DNA from: Wurfbainia villosa
Taxonomy: Eukaryota > Streptophyta > Magnoliopsida > Zingiberales > Zingiberaceae
DNA length: 64,000 nucleotides
Direction of reading: 5' to 3'
NCBI GenBank assembly: GCA_025175895.1
Contig: CM046000.1
Coordinates: forward strand, 43,994,720 to 44,058,719
The position numbers and the translations under genes were made by a program. Below, piece by piece: positions 1 to 10,192 of the stretch (positions are counted from its first letter, which is position 1; each line of letters begins with the position of its first letter). Below the pieces are notes generated by a model. That model had not been told where the DNA came from, made no database searches, and saw only the letters and a list, made by a program, of their open reading frames with translations.

Positions 1-2345
1 TAGCTACTTCATTACCTTCACCGATGATCACTCACGGTTTGGGTATGTGTTCTTGATGAAACACAAGTCTGAAGCCTTTGAAAGGTTCAAAGAATTCAGA
101 AATGAAGTAGAGAAACAACATGACAAGAGTATTAAAATACTTCGATCGGATCAAGGTAGTGAATACTTAAGTCAAGAGTTTCTTGATTATCTAAGAGACA
201 ATGGCATATTGTCTCAATGGACTCCGCCATATACACCATAGCATAATGGTGTATCTGAGAGGCGTAACCGGACCTTGTTGGACATGGTCAGGTCAATGAT
301 GAATCATGCGAATCTTCCCAAGTCCTTTTGGGGCTATGCACTTCAGACAGCTGTTTACTTGTTAAACAGAATGCCTACCAAGGTAGTCTCAACTACTCCA
401 TATGAGATATAGAATAGTAAGAAACCTCATGTATCTTACTTGAAGATATGGGGTTGTCCTGCTTATGTGAAGCGGACTGTATCAGAAAAATTGGATGCTA
501 AGTCTGATAAATGTCTATTTATTGGATACCCTAAGGAAACAAGGGGTTACCAATTCTATCATCCTGTGGAACAAAAGGTGTTTATTTCAAGGCATGCTGT
601 ATTTCTAGAGAAAGAGTTTCTCTTGCAAGAAAACAGTGGGAGTGTCGTCGAGCTTGAGGAGGCTCGAGAGACTCAAATAGACATTGATGAGATACCTGGT
701 GAAGCACAACAGCCGACAACTCATAGTGATGAGCAATCGACTGGACCTATTGTAACATCACATCTTCGTAGATCTGGTAGAACACGCAATATTCCTGAGA
801 GATATGGATTTCTCGTAAGTGAATCGAACGACGTGTTACTCATTGATGATGAGGAGCCTACCAGTTATGAAGAAGTACTGACAAGTTCAGAAAGGGATAA
901 GTGGCTTGGTGCCATGAAGTCGGAAATGGATTCCATGTATGAAAACCAAGTTTGGAACTTGGTTGACCCACCTGAAGGCATAAAGCCTATAGAGTGCAAG
1001 TGGGTTTTCAAGAAGAAAACCGACATGGATGGTAATGTGATTACCTATAAGGCTAGATTGGTGGCGAAAGGATATCGTCAAAAGCAAGGTGTTGATTATG
1101 ACGAAACCTATTCGCTTGTAGCTATGCTTAAATCCATTCGGATGCTCCTGGCCATAGCGGCTCATTATGATTATGAGATATGGCAGATGGATGTGAAAAT
1201 AGCTTTCCTTAATGGAAACCAGCTCGAGGACGTGTATATGATACAACTTGAGGGTTTCACATCGGTTGATAAAACCAAGGTATGCAAATTGCGACGGTCC
1301 ATTTATGGATTGAAGCAAGCATCCAGGAGTTGGAATATCCGTTTTGATGAGACAATCAAAAGGTTTGATTTCTCACAAAATCCAGACGAACCTTGTGTCT
1401 ACAAGAAGGTTAGTGGGAGTGCAGTCGTATTCCTAGTATTGTATGTTGATGACATATTACTTATAGGAAACGATGTTTCAATCTTACAGTCAGTTAAGGT
1501 TTGGTTATCCAAGACATTCTCCATGAAAGACCTGGGAGAAGCAACATACATCCTCGGGATTAAGATCTATAGAGATAGATCAAAACGGTTGCTTGGTCTT
1601 TCACAGTCTACATATATAGACCGAGTGCTAAAGAGGTTTAGCATGTCGGAATCCAAGAAAGGTTTTCTACCCATCAGGCATGGGATACACCTTTCGAAGT
1701 CTATGTGTCTGCGCACAGAAGACGAGAGGATTTGCATGAGTAAGATTCCCTATGTATCCGCAATAGGATCTATCATGTATCCTATGTTATGTACGAGGCC
1801 CGATGTATCATATGCTCTGAGTGTCACGAGCAGATACTAGTCTGATCCAGGAATGGATCATTGGGTGACTGTTAAGATGATCCTTAAGTACATAAGAAGA
1901 ACTAAGGATGCGTTCCTAATATATGGAGAAGGGTACATGGTGATACATGGGTATACGGATGCCAGATCCAGACAGACAAGGATGATTCCATGTCTTAGTC
2001 TGGGTATGTATTCACCTGGAATGGAGGCGCAATAAGTTGGAAAGGTTCCAAGCTTGACACTTTAGCGGATTCTGCCACTAAGGCAGAATACATTGCAGCT
2101 TTGGAAGCAGCAAAGGAAGCGGTTTGGATCAAGAAGTTCATCTATGAACTTGATGTGGTCTCATCAATGATCCAAACATGTGCTTCACCGCTATCATCTT
2201 ATCAGAGAGATCATCAGTAGGAACGAAATACAAATCGAGAAAATTCCCACTGAAAGGAACTTAGCGGATCCCTTGACTAAGGCATTACCTCAAAATAAGT
2301 TTGAGGGTCATGTTCGAGATTATAGTATTGGATACCGTAGCGATT
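1..2345 (+). pseudogene. Copia A1 pol 3' part (integrase-RT-RNase H), broken
   Basis: This is the 3' part of a Ty1/copia polyprotein; the window begins inside the integrase core. Visible in order are the integrase second catalytic Asp region (RSDQGSEY), the NGVSERRN region carrying the catalytic Glu, the GYPKETRGYQFY box after integrase, the RT start (WNLVDPPEGIKPIECKW), YVDD at about 1441-1455, and RNase H. Stops lie near 239 and 409, where A3 has CAA and TGG codons. Integrase and RT stay in one frame until about 1960, where a 1-bp deletion shifts the frame in RNase H. Compared with A2 and A3, about 87 bp of RNase H are missing near 2160, including the catalytic CDNN/YDNN segment. The sequence type (AKGY, ETYSPVA, long LTRs) suggests the Tork/Angela group. 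The element is dead. Confidence 0.93.
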
Positions 2346-3728
2346 GACATTAGGCCAAGTGGGAGTCTGTTAGTAATATATGAGAGATGTCCTAAGGCAA
2401 TCGCCTTATGTATGAACCATTTATATGATAAATGAAGATTCACTATTTGAGTATACATCTTTTATGTATTTGATTGGATCTTAAACTCATTTACTGAATG
2501 TCCACGATACGATTCACAACATGAGAGAATTTGTGATTGGATCACAACTAGTGAGTATCTCTACATGTGTAATTGTGATGTATCAGAATTATCCCTAGTC
2601 GATGAATTGATGGATTTGGACACCATCAATTCTGTCGAGACTAGCACGAGGTATACTCCTTGGTGTATCCAAGCAGCTGATTCTCACTAGCTGGAGATAT
2701 AGTGATGTTCGGAGTTAATCGTGGATGCTAGTTATGGTAACTAGTTCATTGGAGTGACCAGCCATAAGACTTCATATGGTTCTCTGCATATATAGATATG
2801 TCAATGAAGTTCTTACTGTGGCTTAAGTGCGATGTTCCTTTGACTTGCGGTATTCAAGTCATCTTGATCATAGAGACTTATGCTTTGACATCTTAAGCAA
2901 GCATCTCTAAGGATATGTGGACCCGGGATGATTGGGTATAAGTCAAAGTGATCGAAGGTGTTTGAATAGCCTATAAAGGATTCACCACTCCTTGCGAGGA
3001 GATGTATACCCATGAGCTCTCGTTGGATTGTTACTAAAGTCTTTGGCCAAAGCATTACATGTTTAGAGTAAGGTACTCTTCGATACATGTGGAGTAACTA
3101 GAATCCGTAGGACGAGGAAATGATACTTGGGCTAGGTGTGACGTAGTCAGCCTAGTGGGGACTGACACAATAGACCATGTCCTGAACCAAGTGGGTATAA
3201 GATGAGTGAAGGAAATGGGGCACGAATCATTCGAGCTGCTGAAGGGTTTCAGAAATAGTTCTGGATCAACCGTTGATCTTTTCGGTTAATTGGGGATCAT
3301 GATGTACTACTAGGTGCCACTCATTATCGTTCTATAATTAATGGTTAATTATAGACGACCAACATAAATCGAGAACCTATTTGGTCACACGCACAACGAG
3401 CGTAATCCAAAGGATTTAAAACGACCTTGAGAATGGGATTCTCAGACCGAGAGAAACTAGGTTTGGTTGGACCAAACATAAAGCGAGCATGAAATCGTTT
3501 CAGTCGCAATGGAAGCATGGATGGGCCGTGTCTTATGAAGACATAATGGATGAACCAAAATGGTTTGGTTCTAATCCAATGTAGGAGAATAAACCAAAGA
3601 GTTTGGTTTATTTTAAACGAATGAACCAAAAGTTGGTTCGGTTTGTTTTAACTTAAAATAAACCATCATGGTTTGGTTTATTTTAACTTATCTTAATGGA
3701 GCGGGTTAACGGGCCTAATGGTTATGAT

Positions 3729-3764
3729 CCAATAACCATTAAGAGAATTAGTTCTCTATAAAAG
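3729..3764 (+). promoter_or_regulatory. CCAAT and TATA boxes of the A1 LTR
   Basis: CCAAT at 3729 and TATAAAAG at 3757 are followed by the 'AGGGCTTAAGG' stretch. The same pair occurs in the other A LTRs, with TATA at 15146, 26898, 50818 and 58085. It is the likely element promoter, so transcription would start about 30 bp downstream. Confidence 0.7.
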
Positions 3765-3957
3765 AGGGCTTAAGGGATAATTAAGCCCTAATCCAAGACC
3801 TAGCAAAAGTTGCCGCCCACCCCATTGAAGGAGTTTTCGGCGCCAACCCTAAGCTTGCCGCCCCGCTCCTTGTCGTCAGGCTGCTTTGATCTTCCTAGGC
3901 CTCGGTGAAAAGGTGAGCACTTGGCTTCCTTGTTTTGGCGGCGCCTACTCCTCCACC

Positions 3958-3983
3958 AAGCTGTCCAGTTTTCTGGACAGCTT
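3958..3983 (+). other. Perfect 11-bp hairpin in A LTR
   Basis: AAGCTGTCCAG, a TTTT loop, then CTGGACAGCTT. It lies about 200 bp downstream of the TATA box, so it should be in the element RNA. Equivalent hairpins sit at 15392-15417, 27144-27169 (one mismatch), 51059-51084 and 58345-58370 (one G-U pair). Confidence 0.75.
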
Positions 3984-4523
3984 CTTCTCCTCTCGTCGGG
4001 CGTCGTTTGGGCGGCGGTTAGAGCTCGACAGCGGCTAACTTAGGATTCGATCTCGGTAATCCTCTGAGGTGGAGGCGAAGGATTCGTCAATTGGTTGTGA
4101 ATACCTCTCCGGAGAAGCGAGTTTTGAGAACTCGTATTAGGATCCGAATTTGGATTCGGATCGTGATCATCTCTCGATCACGTCGTCTTCAACACGAGGC
4201 TAGTAACCCATACGAAGACGAAGCTCGTGGCTTAGCGAAGTCATCCCGAGGAACTCGGCGTGGATACGGATAGAGACGATTCTAGCGAGGATCATTCCGG
4301 TTGATGCCGTTCCCACTACACGTCATACGAAAGGTATAACGTAGATAAATTTCCTTTTATTGTAAATTTAAATTTATGGTTATGTCTACACTTGTTGTAA
4401 TATGCATGCGTGTGTTGTGTGTGTTGTAATAAATGTAGATTTATTATTTTTATTGCTTCCGCTGTGTTCATGTTTATGAAACGTGATCGAACACACACAC
4501 GCCGCGGTGCCGGAAACCCAACA

Positions 4524-7500
4524 GCCCTACCCAAAAAAGAGAAGATAGAAGGCGAGCCTATAGACATAGTTCTTGGGAAAGTAACTCAGATAGCACAACA
4601 GCTGAAGGTGAAGGAAGAACTCGTTGATTTCTTGCAAAGGAATGAAGATATCTTTGCCAAGGATGTTGATGACTTGATGGGGATTGATCCCTAAATTACC
4701 GAGCACCATCTAAACATTGTCTAAGGAGTTCAGTCAGTTCAACAGAAGAGGCGACACTTTGGACCAGAAAAAGACAAGGTTATTGCCAAAGAAGTAGAAA
4801 AGTTGTTGCAGGCTAGTCACATTAAAGAAATTCAATCCCCCGAGTGGGTCTTAAATGTAGTTTTGGTCCCCAAGCCTTCGGGGTAGTGGAGGATGAGTAT
4901 TGATTTCCATGATTTAAATAAAGTCTGCCCTAAAGACTGCTACCCCTTACCTCGTATTGACCAATTAGTGGATTTTACTGTGAGGTATGAAGTGGTATCA
5001 CTCATGGATGCTGATCAAAGGTACCACTAAATCCCATTAGCATAGGATGATCAAAAGAGGGTTATCTTCGTAACTATAGGGGGTTGTATGCCTATGTGTT
5101 AATACCCTTCGGGCTGAAGAATGTATGAGCCACTTACCAAAGGCTCATGAACAAAATATTCGCTGAATAGAAGGGCAAGAATGTAGAAGTATATGTTGAT
5201 GATATCCTAGTAAAGTCAAGGTTTTCTCGGGATATAGTGCAAGATCTTGAGGAAACATTTGCTACTCTCAAACGGTGCAATATGAAATTGAATCCAAAGA
5301 AGTGTTTGTTTGGGGTAAAAAGTGGGAAGTTCTTGGGATATATTGTAATGGAGAAGAGATGCAGGCTAATCCTGAGAATGTACAGGTGCTATGCAATATG
5401 AAGTCACCTACTAATTTGCGGGAAAAACAAAATTTAGTAGGGAGGATAGTCTCTCTGTCTTGATTTATAGCTAGGTCGGTAGATAAGGGGTTATCCTTCT
5501 TTCGAATTTTATGGAAGGCTGCTTAGTTTCAGTGGGATGAACAATGTGAACAAGCTTTTTAAGAATTGAAGAAGTATTTGGCTGAACTCCCTCTGTTAGC
5601 CAAGCCCATCTCTGGGAAACCACAGTGGATATATCTAGCTGTCTCAGAAGGAGAAATAAGTTCCATTTTATTAAGACAGGAAGGTTCTCAGCAGCATCCT
5701 ATTTATTACACCAGCCATATATTGAAAGGGGTCGAGTTACGGTATATCGAGTTGGAGAAGTTAGCATACATTCTAGTCTTAACTGCTTGAAAATTGAGAC
5801 CTTATTTTTTAGCTCATCCAGTGAATGTACTGACAAGCAGTGAGCTAGGTCGGGTGGTCACTAAACCTAATTTCTCAGGAAGGTTAGTCAAATGGGCAGT
5901 GGAGTTGAGTGAATATGATGTGCATTATTATCCCCGAACTGCAATCAAGGCTTAGTCGTTGGCTGATTTTCTAGCTGAGGTGACGATGGGTCTGCAGAAT
6001 AGTTTAGCTCAAGGAGGAAAAGGAGGAAGTATGTGGAAAATTTTTGTGGATGGATCTTCGAGGATCAATGGGAGTGGAATGGGAATAGTCCTCATATCTC
6101 CCTTTGAAGAAGAGACCCGTTTAGCTATTCAATTGGGGTATAAGGCATCCAACAATGAAGCATAATATGAAGCTATTCTAGCAGGACTAGGTGCTGCCTC
6201 AATTGTGGTGTATTCAGATTCCCAGTTGGTAGTGTCGCAATTACATGGTGTCTTTGCTATTCGGGAAGAGATACTATTGAAGTATGCTGATGGTTTTCAG
6301 AGGTTGAAGGCTTATTTCCAAGAGGTACAATTACAACAGATTATGAGGGAGCAAAATACCAAAGCAGATGAACTAGCACGGTTGGCAAGTACCCTGACTG
6401 AATGGGGATCTCGGGATCCTTTATCTTTGGAGATTCCTCATTTCCTAGAGGTATGCAACATAGAGGAGGCGACGATGGATGACAATAAAGTACTCAACTG
6501 GAAGACAGATATTATGGTCTACTTGCAGCAAGGGAGTATTCCTTCCAACCCACAAGAGGCATCATCTTTATTAAAGCTAGTGAAGAGGTTTATAATTATT
6601 GACGGTGTTTTATACAAGACATCTTTTGGGCGACCTCTGTTAAAGTGTCTAAGGAAAATACATGAAGAGTGCTGTAGTAATCATCTAGGAGGAAGGGATC
6701 TAACTCGGAAGGTATTATTAGCCTATTATTTTTGGACAACCCCTCATCAAGATGTTGTGCAACTAGTCAAGACTTGCCAAGCCTGCCAGAAGTATAGCAA
6801 TAGATCAGACTGACTGGTCAAGTTGATGAAGGTTGTGATCACTTCTTGCCTCTTTGATCAATTGGGGATAGATATAGTGGGTCCGATGGCTGTAGCTTCC
6901 TCACATAAGAAGTTCTTATTAGTGGCAGTGGATTATTTCTCTAAATGGGTGGAACCAGAATCTTTAGCTAAGATAATAGAAGGAGCAGTAATACAATTTC
7001 TATGGAAGAATATTGTGTGCAGATATGGAATCCCAAGGAAGTTGGTCAGTGATAATGGGCATCAATTCTAGGGTTGGAAAATTCAAGAGTGGTGTCGGAG
7101 CCTTAATATTCAGCAGACTTTTACTTCAGTAGCTCACCCACAAGCGAATGGACAAGTGGAGGTGGTCAACAGGATTCTTATCTAAGGGTTGAGAACTAAA
7201 TTAGGAGCTAAGCGAGGAAATTGAGTAGACGAGCTGCCAGGGATATTGTGGGCTTATCGCGCTACACCTAAGACAGTAACTGGAGAGACTCCTTTTAGTT
7301 TGGTATATGGGATGGAAGCAATCATCCCTGTGGAGGCTATTCTGAATAGTGCCAGAGTTGAAGCTTATGAGCTAGAGCAAAACCAAATGCAGCAAGGCAC
7401 TGAATTATACTTACTGGAGGAAAGACAAGAGTAGGCTCATATCCGAGTTGAAACATACAAGCAAAGAATACAGTAAGTCTTTAATAAGAAGGTGATACTA

Positions 7501-7701
7501 AGGAGATTTCAGGAGGGTGACTTGGTTTTACAAAAAGTCAATCCCCCTAGGGATCCTAATAAGTTAGTCCCTAATTGGGAAGGACCGTACATGGTAGTTC
7601 GTCGGGTTGCTGGGTCAGCGTACTGCCTTCGAGACACCTAAGGCAAGGAATTGCCTAGGCCTTGGAATGTAATGAATTTAAAGGGTTTTCATACTATGTA
7701 A
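4524..7701 (+). pseudogene. Ty3/gypsy (Tat/Retand-type) pol, gypsy-1, decayed
   Basis: This is a degraded gypsy polyprotein without its gag and protease. RT begins near 4780 (FGPEKDK, then a PEW...VLVPKPSG motif) and has YVDD at 5192-5203. An inactive connection RNase H follows (about 5520-5960), then a second RNase H (VDGSSRINGSGMGIVL, about 6030-6400, with YSDSQLV). This double RNase H is known for the Tat lineage. The integrase zinc finger (H..H..CQACQ) is at about 6655-6800. The core has DIVGP and SDNGHQF, and the third acidic residue is in NGQVEVVNR. The C-terminus ends at about 7699. Many in-frame stops and at least three frameshifts, for example near 5075 and 5340, make it non-functional. 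The left part (LTR, gag) is not in the window, probably displaced by A1. Confidence 0.92.
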
Positions 7702-7832
7702 ATAGGAAACTTCAATAAAGAAAGCTATCTTTTATATTAGTCATAAAAAGAAAGGAATGTAACTCGAATATAAGTTCATATCAGCTCGACAAGAAAATGT
7801 TTACAATTATAGGAAGACGAAAAATAGGAAAG

Positions 7833-8121
7833 TTATAGCCTAAAATGGTCGAGGGGATAATGCTTGAAATCGGTTTCCCAGTTTAGGAAAGGAGCTGGTT
7901 GTTGAGCTGGAGGGAATCCTTGAGTGGCATATTTTCTGACCGCTTCATTAAAACTATCCTTGAATGTGGTCTGCATCAAGGGCTTCAAGCGTTCTTATCA
8001 ATGTTTATCAGTAGCGTATACATCTTGATAGAATTTTATGTAGCGCTCCTGGTGCTCCAAAAATTCTTATCGAATTCGTCGTTATTGCCGTGATGTTTGA
8101 GCAATGGTATCAGTAAGGATA
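7833..8121 (-). pseudogene. Gypsy-1 antisense ORF, C-terminal piece
   Basis: Read on the minus strand, this piece encodes FLEHQERYIKFYQDVYATD and later DSFNEAVRKYATQGFPPAQQ, ending with a TAA at 7833-7835. It runs convergent to pol, whose stop is about 130 bp away. Tat-type gypsy elements are known to carry an antisense ORF between pol and the 3' LTR, and position and strand fit. It was cut off from its upstream part (30616-31505) by insertion of B; the GGATA duplication marks the break. Internal stops are present. The function of these ORFs is unknown. The stretch 7702-7832 is spacer with nothing recognisable. Confidence 0.65.
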
Positions 8122-9244
8122 TGTTGGATCGAGCGGATTGCTAGAGGGAGGGGGTGAATAGCGATAAAAGCTTTTCGTCGAATTCGTTTCAAAACACAAG
8201 TAAATGCAGCGGAAAGATAAAATGAACACAATAGGATTTTACTTGGTTCGTAGCCTACGGCTACTACTCCAAGGCCCTAGTGGTCCTTGACCACGCACGG
8301 AGGGCAAATCACTAACGAACTCCTCCTCGTTGGAGGTAGGAGTTAATCGAATACACAAAAAACCAAAGCTTGAGGTAGAGGGACACTCCCCCTGTCCTCG
8401 TTGCAATAAAAACTCATAGAATAGAAAGTAAATACAAGAGTTAATGGATGACTTAAAATACTTTTACCGACGACCAAATGGATGGAGGCTTGAGCTTGTG
8501 TCGACAGCGTTTCTGTAGCACTTCGTCGTCGTGGAGTCATTGGAGTGTCATCACATTACGGAGGCTTTAGGGCACTTTTTAATTGATGAAAAATCTTTAG
8601 AGAAGTTCTCCTTTTATAGTTTTTGAGCCCCTCATCGAGTGGATCTTCAGCCAATCAAAACTAGGCACAAAGCTCCTTGGAATGAGGTGATAAAGCTTGA
8701 CTCCTCGAAGCTGATCCTTGACCATCAGTCGACTGATGGCCATCATCAGTCGACTGATGGCAGCGTCAGTCAAGTCGCAACCCTCAGCAGTCGACTAATG
8801 AAGGTAGTTGAGTGGCTCTTGTGTGCAGTCGACTGATGCTTGTTGAAATCACAAGTTAGCTTAATAAAAATATAATTTCGACGGCCACCGACCGTCCGAT
8901 CTCGACCTAGACCATCCATGGGATGTCTTTAGTCGGATCTATGCTTAAGACCATCCTTGTAAGGAGGATATGACCTCACTTACGCTCACACACACGAGCT
9001 TACCTCGATACTTACTTTGTAGCTCTCGCTTCTGGCCTTCCACTCGATTCCTTTGGCTCCCTCCTAAGTCACTCGAGCGTCGCCCGACCACTGCGGCTTC
9101 CTCTGGGTGTCCCTAGCCTTCAGCTCCAGCTTTAGCACTTTTCTGCATACTCGATTCAGCTCGTGAGATAATGATATGAGCTTAACTTTGTATCATTTGC
9201 TATAATCAAAACTCAAGTTCGCTTAGGTGCCCACTGCATCAACA
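8122..9244 (-). repeat. 3' LTR of element B
   Basis: On the plus strand it starts TGTTGGATCGAGCGG and ends GCATCAACA, 1123 bp. It matches the right LTR (29492-30615) and the solo LTR at 19974-21040. A minus-strand TATA (ATAAAAGG) lies at about 8609-8617. It holds two perfect palindromes, 8722-8739 (CCATCAGTCGACTGATGG) and 8744-8759, and further AGTCGACT copies at about 8788 and 8826. Confidence 0.93.
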
Positions 9245-10192
9245 ATCTCCCCCTTTTTGATCTATGGCAAACCCACATACAAAGTTAAGGAAATGATATG
9301 CATTAGAGAAAAAGTGTGAAAGTGTATACTTAGGAGTAAGATTAAATCTTCTTTCAGGTACTCCCCCTTGAGGAAACCTCCCCCTTAACCGAGGGTGAGT
9401 TCTTGAAAGAAGATCTTAATCTCCCCCTTGACACTTGCTTCTCTAGAAGAGTTTCTTTCCTTTTGTTAACTAAAAAGAGTTAAGTTACAAAAATTAAAGT
9501 TAAGTAAACATTTACTTAACTTTTGGTCATGAGAATAAGTAGTATGAAGTACTAAGTTAAGTTATCAAAAAAAAATGACCCCTTATTGATCCCTTAACTT
9601 TGGTCTTTTTCTCCCCCTTTTGCCATATATCGGAAAGAGTGGGGCGGGGGGGGGGGGGTTTGAAAAAAAAACATTTTTGATCCGAGTCCAAGCATGTTGT
9701 TCATAATTTTGAAAATAATAGACATGAAACTATGCTCATCTAATTGTATGTTCAACTCTTTTTAACTTGATTGATACAAAATGATCAATAAGTTCTGATC
9801 AGAGTCGGTTAATATAAATGATTATACTCCATGGTTTATGGCGATGCACTAATTCTACATCTGGAACCAGGAGTAGGTCCTAACATCTCACGCTGGTCTA
9901 CGTGACTCAGTACACAAACACATTAATCCTATGTGTTGTGAGATGTGTTGGCTTCTTAAATCTATAGGTACATGATATCTAAGGTATGTCCTAAGCTAGT
10001 TCCATGAACATGAAAAGTAAAAAGTAGTAATAAGAAAATATAATTTGTAAATTCCTACTCTACTATGCACATGCCCAATTTTCATCTTAATAGACTGAAT
10101 TCGGCTTCGGGTAGGGGTTTAGTAAATATATCTGCTAAGTTGGACTTCGATTCGACATATTCAAGTTGTATGGCTCCGTTGGCCACATGTTT
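9245..10192 (-). other. 3' non-coding region of B with repeated polypurine tracts
   Basis: Directly next to the LTR is AAAAAGGGGGAGA on the minus strand (about 9246-9259), the expected polypurine tract. Further AAGGGGGAG copies occur near 9361, 9378, 9421 and 9611. Repeated polypurine tracts upstream of the 3' LTR have been described for Sireviruses. A run of 14 G at about 9645-9658 is a homopolymer. No coding sense was seen in this stretch. Confidence 0.65.

Larger units (their letters stand above)
2368..4523 (+). repeat. 3' LTR of copia A1 (2.16 kb)
   Basis: The LTR starts TGTTAG directly after the polypurine tract AAGTGGGAGTC (about 2357-2367) and ends CCCAACA. It matches the A2 and A3 LTRs along its whole length. 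It has a CCAAT box at 3729, a TATA box TATAAAAG at 3757-3764, a GC-richer transcribed leader after that, and a perfect hairpin at 3958-3983. If A1 made a 5-bp duplication, its right copy is 4524-4528 (GCCCT); the left copy is outside the window. Confidence 0.93.

Noticed and set aside
2813..3088. A minus-strand frame of about 91 residues repeated in every A LTR (14203, 25950, 49878)
   Set aside because: Repeats because the LTR repeats; it changes length and stops between copies, has no domain, and no sign of selection.
4410..4694. A reading frame starting in the A1 LTR and running into gypsy-1 pol
   Set aside because: It crosses an element border at 4523; only the part after the border is coding-like, as decayed pol.
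9645..9670. G14 followed by A9 as a regulatory or G-quadruplex site
   Set aside because: A single homopolymer run in a decayed element; likely slippage or sequencing artefact, no repeated G-tract pattern.
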